64,000 nt of DNA from Gibbula magus (Eukaryota > Mollusca > Gastropoda > Trochida > Trochidae), in contig OW388302.1 in the NCBI GenBank assembly GCA_936450465.1, forward strand, positions 18,429,569 to 18,493,568, given 5' to 3'. Made by a program: the position numbers and the translations under genes. Positions 42,490 through 52,820 of this stretch are shown here, piece by piece. The notes under the pieces were generated by a model. That model searched no databases, was not told the origin of the DNA, and was given only the letters and a program-made list of their open reading frames with translations. Positions within the stretch are counted from its first letter, which is position 1. Each line of letters opens with the position of its first letter.

Positions 42490-43720
42490 ATTCAAACGTC
42501 GGAGTGACTTACTGATAGATTACTTTTCGACTTCTTCTCAAGAATTACTGGCTCTAGAAACTGAAATCTTGTAAACAGGCTTCTTGAGCAATGAGGATTA
42601 TAAACTAGATTTGGTGATTGTGGCCCAAATTAATGGCCGCATGATCCACTACCTATAATCATATTCTTCTCCAGAATTACAAGCCCTAGAAGGTTTAAAA
42701 CCTGTGTACATATTCCTTGGCCAATTGGATTGCAGACAAATATCATGTCATAAGCCTATCCAACCGTTCAGGCAAGATGAGCTAAAACTTCACATTAGAG
42801 AGATTTTATTATCCTTTTACATAAGCTAAGGAAAAATCCATTTGAAATATAGTAAACTCTGTATTACTCAAAACTTCAAAACCTGATGCCCATCTTGAGT
42901 GGAACAATGGAGCATAGGATTCGTGGAAAAGAATGAGGTTTTTTTTTTAGATAATCTGTTCTGAAAAGTCAAATGGGCTTATGGCATGGGCTGTCGTAGA
43001 CAGAACCGCTGAAATTTTATTGGTTTGTATCTTGCAACCAGGGGATGTGGACTGGGTACCTTTTATAGATTCAAACTTGTATTTATTGTGTTTTGCAACC
43101 GAAGGTGTGCATGTTTGTGCCTTTAAATTACTAAGTGTGAGCAATCCTCTAACAGAATTGATACTGCATCCTCCTATCTTGCAGTTGGTACTAGAAATAA
43201 GTATCGGTCAATAGCTGCTTCTCCAACTAATAGTCATCTTCAATCTTAGATAATAAATCATGTAAATCTGTTACTCAGATACTTGAAAGCACTGTCACCT
43301 TTTTTGCTAATCAGACAAGATTGGCTTATGGTGGAGCATGGTGTCCGCCGTTGGTCCGTCCATAAACCTTTCGCTTTTTCGTCTTCTCAGAACCACTTGG
43401 TCTAGAGAGCTGAAATGTTATGTACAGACTCCTTGGCCAATGGGGATTTTTAGTTGTAGGTTTGGTGACCCAGTGACCTCAAATTGGGTCACAGTCTTAA
43501 AGACTATTTTCATCTTCTCCAGGACCAAAAGGTCTAGAAAGATGAAATGTTGTGTACAGACTCCTTGGCCAATTGCGATTCGAAATTAAAGATTTGGTGA
43601 CCCTTGGTTCCAGGGGTCATGACCTAACAAAAGTTATTTTTATCTTTTTTTCTAGTACAAAAAGTTCTAGAAAGCTGGAACTTGGTGTACAGACTTTTTG
43701 ACCAAAGGGGATTCTAGATT
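42490..43720 (+). repeat. Degenerate 120-150 bp repeat units and second copy of the DUT-intron segment
   Basis: 42490-42770 and 43380-43720 hold imperfect units with CTAGAAAGCTGAAATG, GTGTACAGACTCCTTGGCC and GGTGACC. Between them, 42820-43165 is the second copy of the segment at 39430-39790. No gene recognised. Confidence 0.6.
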
Positions 43721-44127
43721 AAAGACTTGCGCCAGAAAGCCTGTAGGTTGGATTATCTGTCGGCTCAAATAAGGATTACACTGCAAACATGGTGTTTAGA
43801 TCTTAAACACAAACCTAAACATACAGCTTGTCAAATTGTTTTTCAACACATGAATTATCTAAACATGTTTAATCCGGCCTGTGATTGGACGTTATACCCT
43901 AGGCGAATCGACGAGTTCAACGGAGAAAAAAACTTTTATTGCCCGGTATTTATCAACATGCAATGTTGATATTCAAAACACGTTATGATATACAACAAAT
44001 GAAAACACATGAGTTTAGCATAAACACTTTTCAACACGTTTTGAGTTCAACTGTAACATGTTACACGACCATCTTCAAAACATCGTCCACCACTGTGCTC
44101 CTTATGCTTAATATTTCCCAAACTCAA

Positions 44128-44180
44128 TCAAACGAAGCGGCGTTAAACAATAACTCACTTACTCACTCACTCAATCAAAC
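44128..44180 (+). mobile_element. SINE 3' tail with ACTC repeats, second
   Basis: GAAGCGGCGTTAAACAATAA then CTCACTTACTCACTCACTC. Confidence 0.65.
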
Positions 44181-44366
44181 GGGGCATGAACACGCTCCAT
44201 CCAGGACGTCTTCTCGAATGGTTGTCAAGGTGTCATGTAGCTTAGGTACATAGCTCTGACAGATGGAAACGATAGGGAGAACTGAATACCGATATGTTCT
44301 CTTAGCTAGGTGTCATGGCGAGTTATAACACCCTGAAACCAGGGTCTTGAATATAAATGTAAGGCC

Positions 44367-44568
44367 TACTGGCTGGGGACCAATTATCGCCGCATACCAA
44401 TTGTCGCCAACACAAAGCTACATAGCTAAATACTTAAGTTGAATTGAACTTTTGTTGGTTAGCAGTTTGGTGATATCTTAATGTGTGAAATAATAGGGAA
44501 CAATAGGATAAAGTTGTCTGCACAACCGCTGTAGCTATGTGTTGGCGATAATTGGTCGCCAGCCAGTA
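44367..44568 (+). mobile_element. MITE, TACTGGCTGGGGACCAATT family
   Basis: The ends TACTGGCTGGGGACCAATT and its inverse (AATTGGTCGCCAGCCAGTA) pair, with a further inner pair around GCCAACACA.AGCTAC. About 200 bp, non-coding. Confidence 0.8.
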
Positions 44569-44670
44569 CCGTATTTCCTCGAACACAATTTTAGACTCGA
44601 ATAAATTCCAGGAGATAAGGGGGTGCTGAACGAAATAGAATCCTGGGGTTGCATTCGAGGAAATACGGTA
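44567..44670 (+). mobile_element. MITE, TACCGTATTTCCTCGAA family
   Basis: TACCGTATTTCCTCGAA at 44567 and the inverse TTCGAGGAAATACGGTA ending 44670; about 104 bp. It abuts the preceding MITE and shares the TA. Confidence 0.82.
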
Positions 44671-45492
44671 TTTTGCAATTTTGATAGTCTGTCAACCAGA
44701 CCCCTTAAATTTTAAGAGCCGAGGCAAGTCTACAATGAGGTAAGTCTAAGTCTAAAAATTCATTTAAAAGAGGCTAAATGTCAGACTCCAATAATATTTT
44801 GACATCAAAAGCAGTTTGAATGATAAATATAAATCAATATTTTTTTTTTAATTTTTTTTTTTTTCATTATTATTGTACAAAGTATAAATCAATATCGTTT
44901 TTCGGAATTTTGTTTGAACAGATTTGTAATCAAAACATTACACTAAGACGAATGATAGCAGATGAACTTCGCAGATCTTTTCACAACTATAAATTAATTA
45001 TTATCAATACAAATATCAAAATTAATTTAATTTTTCACAACAATTAAAACAACACTCATGAATTAAAGTATTTAAATTGTTAATTATAAATTTAGGAATA
45101 CTTTATTCGTCATGTTACTCGCAATATAATAAACATTCAACGCCTGTATGATTTTTCTCCAAAATGAACAATAACGTCTACCAAATTGACAATACATAAA
45201 AGATGAGCACAATACCTCAAACAATGCTACTGTCAAGGCTCAAAAGTGAAACGCTAGTCCAATAGTCCAAAGTTGACCTGAAATGTTATCGGTTTTTGTT
45301 TGCTCGATATCATGCACACAACACAGTGATGTCTACTTGTTTCCGTACGTTTGGCCAATTGATGCTCGCCCTTGTCCGGTTTTCGATCATAAATCGTGAC
45401 TTTCGCCTTTATATTGTCACTAGCATTATTTAAATTGATAATTTTAAGTCACAATACCTATATTTACAACGTTTGTCATAATATGACTCCAA
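44671..45492. other. AT-rich intergenic
   Basis: Contains a T-rich run (about 44840-44865). No supported gene. Confidence 0.5.
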
Positions 45493-46535
45493 AATTTAAA
45501 AAAATAGTTTATTCAGTATAAAGGCCACAGGCCCATGTACAATATATATACAAATCATGTTGATGAAATCAACAGATTAGGTGCAATAACTGAAACATCA
45601 TAACATTTGTGTACAGGTTTTACGTGACATATACATACAATTTTCAATAGTGAACAACGTAACATATAAGCATCTTTGATATAGTATGAAATCACATGTA
45701 AATTATTGATATTTTCACTTGGTAACAGAGTAGCTAGAGATGTCTTAGTTTTACATTTCAAGTTTAACATATATTTACTTCTTAATTCGTTATACATAGG
45801 TCATAAAAACATAAAATGTAATTCATCTTCTAAAATATTTATACAGAAAGGACAAAATCTTAATTCTCTAGGGATATTATTTCTCCGTTTTTCATTATTT
45901 TCAGTTCACCTTTTCTTAAAAGTGTTAAAAATCGCTTACGTCTTTATTACGTAAATATGACAAATATGATTCCACTTTAAAGGATGTTTTCACAGACGAA
46001 TAGAAATCTAAATTAGAATACAATCAATAACTCTTTGGAAAATTGTTTTATAAATAAGTCAGCATTGATGATGTTTTGAAACTCCTATGCGTAACTAAAA
46101 CCATATGTACAAATTAGATTTTTAATATTGCTTACCCATGATCGACGATCATTTTCGTCTAGTCTTTTCAACAAAAGGTAACATTGTTTCGGGTATCTTA
46201 TGTCATACATTTTTGATAATTTGCACCAGAATTTTATACATCTTACACTTGTTTTACAGAATATATTATGGCGCCCACATTCAGCTAAAACAGCTACATT
46301 TGTTGTGTTAAAACCAACACCAAGAACAAATTTTAAAATTTTTAAATGAAAGCTTTCCAACATTTTTCATTCATGAAAACCCCATATTTCGGAACAGTAA
46401 AGTATTATAGATATTATTTGTGTGTCAAACATTTGAAATAAAACAGAAGGAGGGACATTATTAAGTTTATAATTGAGTTGTTTGATTGGAATAAGCGCTT
46501 TATTTGCTTTATAAATAAGCGTTTGGACTCCAATT
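45493..46535 (-). mobile_element. 5'-truncated LINE (CR1/Jockey-like), degenerate
   Basis: Minus-strand translation around 46085-46460 gives the region after the reverse-transcriptase core: SIILYCSEIWGF, then KILKFVLGVGFNTTNVAVLAE...IKFWCKL, the usual C-terminal pattern of CR1/Jockey-group ORF2. A zinc-finger-like RFCPFC...HF...PMYNELR follows with frame breaks. The 3' end is ATGGGCCTGTGGCCTTTATA then CTGAATAAA. TATGACTCCAA flanks both sides (45482-45492, 46536-46546), an 11-bp target duplication. Coding is destroyed. Confidence 0.8.
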
Positions 46536-46546
46536 TATGACTCCAA

Positions 46547-46789
46547 TAACAAATGACTCATTTAACTTAAAATGCCATGTAACACTTTTGAAAGGCATTT
46601 TCTACAATTTAGGATTGTTGATGTGAGCTTAATCTCACTTCTTTTACTGGACGAAACACGAGAATGCCGAACTCGTGTGTAGACGTATCCCAAAACCATA
46701 TTACCGTAAATCCTTAATTACATGCCTGCCTTAAATAGCTAGGAGCATTCCTCGAATAGACGCCCTTGAAACGATCTCTCTGAAAACTA
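46547..46789. other. Short intergenic stretch
   Basis: Nothing recognised. Confidence 0.5.
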
Positions 46790-46995
46790 AACGTTCGCTG
46801 GGAGCATGCTGGCCTCTCACGCAAAAGACCGGGGTTCGAATCCTGGTGGAGGCACCACAAATTTGTGACTTTGGTCTCATACTGGGTTGTGCCCCTGAGT
46901 AAGGAACTTCATCCACATTGCAGCCAGCTGTTTAAATGGGTACCTGGACACGGGAAGTACGGATCCATAGAAGCCCGGCGTCAAATTTAGGATTC
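46790..46995 (+). mobile_element. tRNA-derived SINE, second type
   Basis: Head with GGCCTCTCACGCAAAAGACC and B box GGTTCGAATCC, then the body CCTGAGTAAGGAACTTCATC...AAATGGGTACCTGGACACGG. This body type is widespread in marine invertebrate SINEs as I recall. It differs from the GCGGCGTTAAAC family. Confidence 0.75.
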
Positions 46996-47724
46996 ACGGT
47001 ATTCCATTTGTCCAAGTCAACACATCCTGCTCCTCAGGGTATAATCCTTCACACTACTTAGTAAAGAGCTTTAAATGGATGCAGAGATATTGACTTTCTT
47101 TTGTATTAGTAGACCCACATCGCCTAATTTTCCGAGAAATAAAAACCCATATTGACTAATTACCTGAGTAGGGCCTACCCGTACATAATTGGCATATGTG
47201 ACTTTACAACATACTCAATGTCGTTTTAATAACTCCAGGTTGATATTTGAGAAGAGTTTCATAAATATAGCATAAACATTTAAAATAGTAGGTTCCACTA
47301 TAAACTTCATTTGAGAATGACACGTTCCATTGACAAGGATATATTGACATATCAATACATGGTCCCAATGATGATAGTCATTGCTAAACTGGCAAATGTA
47401 ACCGTAGCAGTTTCGTTCCTACCTAATCTACATGGAGGACGAAACGCAGGACGAAGGCAGACACATACTGTTGGTGCACTGAATCGCGATGCTTGGGCAT
47501 CATGCAGGCAGTAAATGATGGCTAATGAAGACAGGACCAGACCACAACCATCCTCCATTCTCTCCATCTCTATGGTGTTGACACTTTCAAGAGTAGACTG
47601 ATGGAACGTGACTCAAGTGAAACAACAACAATTCCTCAGACATACGATGATGAACTATAAACCTTGAGGAAGAACGCTGACACCCAACGACCACCTTCAG
47701 TATGTTCAAACCTTTGACGCAGTC
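46996..47724. other. Intergenic; possibly 5' remains of the MULE
   Basis: No supported ORF. The stretch 47500-47724 may belong to the transposase relic that follows, but frames are broken. Confidence 0.4.
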
Positions 47725-48122
47725 AACGTCCGAAGATCCCTAGACTCCCAAAGACGAGATCTGCAGTTCAGCAGCTCAGCAAATGCGTGGACCCGCACAG
47801 ATGCAGATAAGCCATTCCTCATTGGTGAACATGGAGACAAGAGAGATTGCGGTATTTGCGACAGACGAGAACCTTGGGAGGCAGATATTCCGTATGCAGA
47901 TGGAACGTTTTATTCATCACCCAGACTATTTCTGCAGTCATACACCATTCATGCTGAAGTACAAGGCATCATATATCCCCTTGTCTACATGCTTCTTTCT
48001 AACAAGTCACAAGCCACCTACACGAGAGCTTTTCAATTCCTGAAGACTGCAGCAAAACACCTAGACCTCAACCTACAACAAAAACTCTTCCATATCGACT
48101 TCGAGAGAGCAGTTGTGAATGC
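47725..48122 (+). pseudogene. Mutator-like (MULE) transposase fragment
   Basis: About 47896-48122 reads ADGTFYSSPRLF, then QSYTIHA, GIIYPLVYMLLSNKSQATY and HIDFERAVVNA. This is the conserved DDE core region of MULE transposases, with the first catalytic D in DGTF and a second candidate D in DFE. Upstream, an FATDENL motif lies in another frame, so at least one frame break is present. The fragment ends where the foldback repeat at 48126 begins. Confidence 0.75.
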
Positions 48123-48125
48123 AAC

Positions 48126-48320
48126 TTCCAAACGCAATGCATAACTCTTGCCAGTTTGCATTACTGGCTGATTTAACCCTTGCGGTATTTCCCTCGCTTT
48201 GTTGTGCCTAGATAGTGAATTGCTGCACCAGAAATGCATAGTGGGCCTGGATTTCTAAGCACAGATTAATACTGCAAGGCCTAAATCAGCCAGTAAAGGA
48301 GACTGGCAAGAGTTATGCCA
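48126..48320 (+). repeat. Foldback repeat, GCAAGGCATAACT family, best copy
   Basis: GCATAACTCTTGCCAG...TTACTGGCTGATTT pairs with AAATCAGCCAGTAA...CTGGCAAGAGTTATGC. It is inserted at the broken end of the MULE fragment. Confidence 0.8.
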
Positions 48321-48593
48321 TATATTGGGAAGTTGCTGTATAGCCGACATGCTATATATGACAGATCATTGTATAAATGTTCATGTATTCTGTGCATAAA
48401 TGAGAGAGTCCATCACAGAGTGAAGGAATGACTGTGTGGCCTTGTCCCAATGATATAATGAAATCTGAAAAATACAGGATTTGTATTTATCATTCTAAAA
48501 TCAAAGTGTTCAGTCTGCCGGAACCGCTTTAAAATGTACCCCCTTTGAAAACATTTAATATGAATGTAAAAAGTACACATCGAAGCGTTGTTA

Positions 48594-50912
48594 GGGGAGA
48601 CCGGGGCAAAGTGCGCCAAAGTGACCAAACGGTTTATTTTTAGAATGAACAGCCGATGACACTATCAGTTTCTATCTACCCATCACAGATGACGTAAAGC
48701 ATCGTACAAGTTGATGACGTCATGAGCAGTCAGAAGGAAATCAACAGTAGGGCGTAAAATTTGATATTGAACGTTTTCATGTAAAAATCGGGAGACAATA
48801 TCATAACTGATAGACACATTTTCTATCACCGGAGCTAAATAATCACTTTCTGGGTGAAAACAGATTATCTTAGCTTACAATTTTCATGTTTGTATTCACT
48901 TGGTGTCCGATCTACTTTCTTCTATTTCCATTTTAAAAAGGTATATGCTTTGGGGCAAAGTGCGCCGCCCCCGGCGCGCTTTACCCCAATACAGTTTGTT
49001 ATTTTGGACCTTCAAATATGTATTTTCAGAATAAGCTAATCAGTGTCAGGTTAATACCTTTTAAAGGCCACTCTTTCCACCAATAATCAAAATATATGAA
49101 ACAATTCTGTAACTTGGCATGGTGCAAGTTGAATATGTACTTTTTTAAATTCAAAGAGGAAAAGTGCGGACCTTTTTCTGCAAAATGATATTTATTGTAG
49201 TAATGTCTCAAAAACAGTCAGGGCACGCTTGTTTGATTTTGTTAGTTACTTTAATAAACATTATGGTCATCATTCAGAGTGTTAAGTTAGTTTTGTTTTC
49301 TTTAAAAATTGGAATGTAAATAGATTAGAAATGTTATGTATACGTAATTTGTAAGTTTAGTTGTATATATCGACAATGGATTCTGCAGAAATAACTTCTA
49401 AAGTCCTGTTCAAGAAAAGAAAAAAAAGAAAAACGATTAAAATATGAAACAATTAACAATTCAAATATGAAAATGTACTGCTGAAGACTCATAAACATAT
49501 ATGTCACGGACCCATTATCTGAGATAATTGGTGCTGAAGTTCAATATTTATGAAAAACAATTGACAAAGGAAGATTACTCTTCAGTGGAAAATATTTGTA
49601 TTTTATTACATCATTCATCTATATAAGTTTATATAGCAAATATCATTATCACCATAAAACACAAACTATTCACACAGCCATAACACCATTACCTTTCTTT
49701 ATTAAGATAGAAAGATGATTGATTTGAAATGTTTCTGGACATGGACAATTGTTAGAACAGTCTTTAATAGTTCTGCTAACAATAGGTCATTCTTTGTTTT
49801 ATCAGACCTTCGAAGGGTATTTAAACGTTTGCACTTGAAAATGTGTTTTCAACAAATGTTAAATTTGTTACTTTTTTCTTTTGTTTGACAAGTGTGGTTG
49901 CCGTTCACTGGAACATAAGATGTCCCCAAATATAGGCCTACTACGTGCAAAAGAAACGACCACATACACAATGCAATATATTTCATTCCACAGGCGATAA
50001 ATACGATTGAAACAGCGTCTTTAGAACTCAGCAATACTTTATATGAATTTTCAAAAATTATCTCTTCATATTTATGAGAAAGACACGTTAAAATATTTTT
50101 TTTGAAATATCCTTAATTAGACGAGAAAGAAGAGTCTAAAGCAAGTTTAGCTTGTTTTGTGACGTCCTACAGTAATGAAATTACTAATGATGCATCAACA
50201 AATTGAAATCCAAGAAGTTATTTATGTTGAAGACACCTTTTAGTACTTAAATATCTACTTTTTATTTGTTTTAAACTTAAAAGCAAATATTGTGGTAAAA
50301 AAAACATCTTGAAAAGGCGATTTTAACACCCCATGTGTATTTGAACAGTCTGAATAAATAAAAGTATCATACTCTGAAGGTTGAAATTGTGAGTACTACT
50401 TAACAAAACATGTGTTTATCAAATGCATTCACAATATACTTTCTACGACATCAATATTCATTTTCTGCTCTTTTTAAAATGTCCGGACGTTTCTTTTGCA
50501 CGTCAGTAGTTTTTTTTATATAAACTTTCCTTTTTTCTGTTCTCGGCATATAGGCCTTTAATCCGTTCATCCAAAAGTTCGTTCTGTTTCTGGTAGAACT
50601 AAAAAGCAATTGACTTAAAGTATACATGGTGTACAGTTTATTATGAACTGTGAAGACCTTATTCGTGTTTACCGTTTAAAAAAAGTCAGCGTCGTTTGAA
50701 CCCACATTAGGAAGCCGGGCAAAGTGACCCATGTTAAAAAAAATAATTTTCCTTCTAAGCCGAAAACGATGGTGACCAGAAGTAAAAGAGCGTGTTAATT
50801 TCATACTCCAAACTAAGTTCTCCCGAAGGTCTAAAGATACGCAGCTGAAAATTGTATAGTTTCCAAAAAATGCCTTGGAAAGTTAATGGGCGCGCTTTGC
50901 CCCAGTCTCCCC
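48594..50912 (+). mobile_element. 2.3-kb TIR element, GGGGAGACCGGGGCAAAGTG ends
   Basis: It begins GGGGAGACCGGGGCAAAGTG and ends CGCTTTGCCCCAGTCTCCCC, flanked by TA on both sides (48592-48593, 50913-50914). No transposase ORF. An internal palindrome near 48952-48989 repeats the terminal motif in both orientations. Confidence 0.8.
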
Positions 50913-51052
50913 TACGTCATCATAATTAGGCTATCGTATTTTACATGTAAATCTATTTACCACTATGTCCTCTATCTTTATTCAAAACTGGCTTAAAATG
51001 ATTTTGGTATTTTTGGGTTTTTTTTTCTTTCCCGATACTCAGCTAAAGCGCA

Positions 51053-51556
51053 TTTATCATCCAAAACTGGTTCCCACAGTAGATATCGCTTGTGTGAGAT
51101 CAAGCGATATCTATAAGCGATATCTACATTGTAGATATCGCTACAATCAAATCGTCATAATCCTATTACATCATCAATTAATGACATCACAAAGCTTTGA
51201 CATCACTGAGAACACTGCTGACAATGCTATGACGTCACAATGGTGATGACGTTACAATGCTATGATGTCATAATGCTTATGACGTCACAATGCTATGACC
51301 GCACTGAGATCACTGCTGAAGAAGCAAAATGGCAGTTTTGTGTTTCAGATATGTTATTCTTCAGCTAATAATTGTTGAAGAATGATTTTGAATGATAAAT
51401 AAAATCTCACCCTCGTGTCTTCTGATATCAAATATATCAACACTCGTTGATTAAAGTAAAAATATCCTCGGCAAGCCTCGGATATTTGTAACTTTAATCA
51501 ACTCGTGTTGATATATTTGATATCAGAAGACACTTGGGTGAGATTCTCTATATACA
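51053..51556 (-). mobile_element. Hairpin-tailed TIR element, copy 2
   Basis: Inverse of 2864-3303. It starts TTTATCATCCAAAACTGG, has GCGATATCT repeats, many TGACGTCA-like sites, and ends in the long hairpin 51398-51545 with loop core TCGGCAAGCCTCGG. Confidence 0.75.
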
Positions 51557-51806
51557 GTATGGTTTCTTATAAATCTTCTTTCTACGCTTTTATAGCCCAC
51601 TGTTTGGATGTAGACCTGTTTACCCTTTGCATTAATTTCTCCCATTAAAAAAAACACCGGATAGAGAATTAAAAGTACGACCAACAAATCTTAACATTCC
51701 ACGCATTTAATAAAAAATATTCTGTCGTTTGATCATTCATGTTACCGTCCCTCGCAGGTTTCATATTCACCAAGCACCGGTTGTCACGTGATTTCCACAT
51801 TTCAAA

Positions 51807-51846
51807 ATGGCGGAAACACAACGTGCGCGCGTGCTTCTTCTAGGAG
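51807..51846 (+). CDS. Possible first coding exon of an unknown gene
   Basis: AAAATGGCG gives a good start context; 13 codons read MAETQRARVLLLG and end at GGAG/GTAAGT. A CACGTG E-box lies at 51785-51790. The ARVLLLG strand would suit the first beta strand of a Rossmann-type protein, but no convincing second exon is found before the window ends. The best candidate acceptor, near 54488, gives a short unlikely protein. Confidence 0.35.
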
Positions 51847-52667
51847 GTAAGTCGCATCAAAACAACATCAATAATAATGTCATGCACTCATGAATGTCCA
51901 AATGTTGCGTAGATATAGAGTCAGAGTTTGCAATAATTCCTAAATGTCATCAGTAGAGGAGAGCTAGTTTATCTCAAATGTATCCGCGAGTTGTCTCGCA
52001 GTGTGAAGAGACAGCTGATCGCGACTAGGCCGAGATGACGGAGCGGTTTGTCATGAGACGTAATGCACTGTCTCGATCGATCGATCGATTGTGTAACGGA
52101 GAACGGGAATGAGTCAGTCCAGTCTGTATTCTTCCCCTTTTGAATTTTTTATCATTTATCACAATTTACTTTGATGCCATTATAGAAATAAATAGAATCC
52201 TAGAAGTGTAAGCAGAGACAACAAAATGACGTTTCTTAGTCATAAGTGTATCATTTAAATTATGTTGTTTTGGTGTTTTATAATTTAAAAAAACACATTT
52301 ATAAACAAAAATGCAATTATATTTGATGCAGACTGAGATTGGCATGAAATAACTTGTTATAATGTTAATGTTAAATCTGTGTCTATTTGTTGATAACAGC
52401 TAGTTTAATCATAAAGGAAAAAATATTTCGTTCCCTGTTTTAATCTTTGTTGAGTTGATCGTTATCTCGAAATTAGATAAGCTTTGTTTTTATTAATATT
52501 GACAAATATTTACAACCAACACAGACCACATTAACCATTACCTTCATTGGTAAACCTATATCGTTTGAAAATTAATATATCTTACATGTTTATTTGGTTT
52601 TGTATATTTCTTTATCCCATTTGGTGTATTATATATAGAGAATACTAAACGATGTCACGTTTAATAA
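51847..52667. other. AT-rich, no gene seen
   Basis: Contains a short GATC repeat near 52076-52088. Would be intron if the exon at 51807 is real. Confidence 0.5.
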
Positions 52668-52820
52668 TTAGAGAATAACCAACGAGGTACGAGTGATTAC
52701 GGGAAATATGCACGAGTCGAAATGATGTTCACAGTTGCGAGCCTTGGCGAGCGACTGAACATCATTTCGACGAGTGCATATTTCCCGTAATCAATTGTAC
52801 CGAGTTGGTTATTCTATATA
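52668..52820. repeat. Long hairpin, GAGCCTTGGCGAG loop
   Basis: The arms (about 52670-52734 and 52754-52817) pair over some 60 bp with few mismatches, e.g. CGGGAAATATGCAC with GTGCATATTTCCCG. The loop is TGCGAGCCTTGGCGAGCG. Confidence 0.85.
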
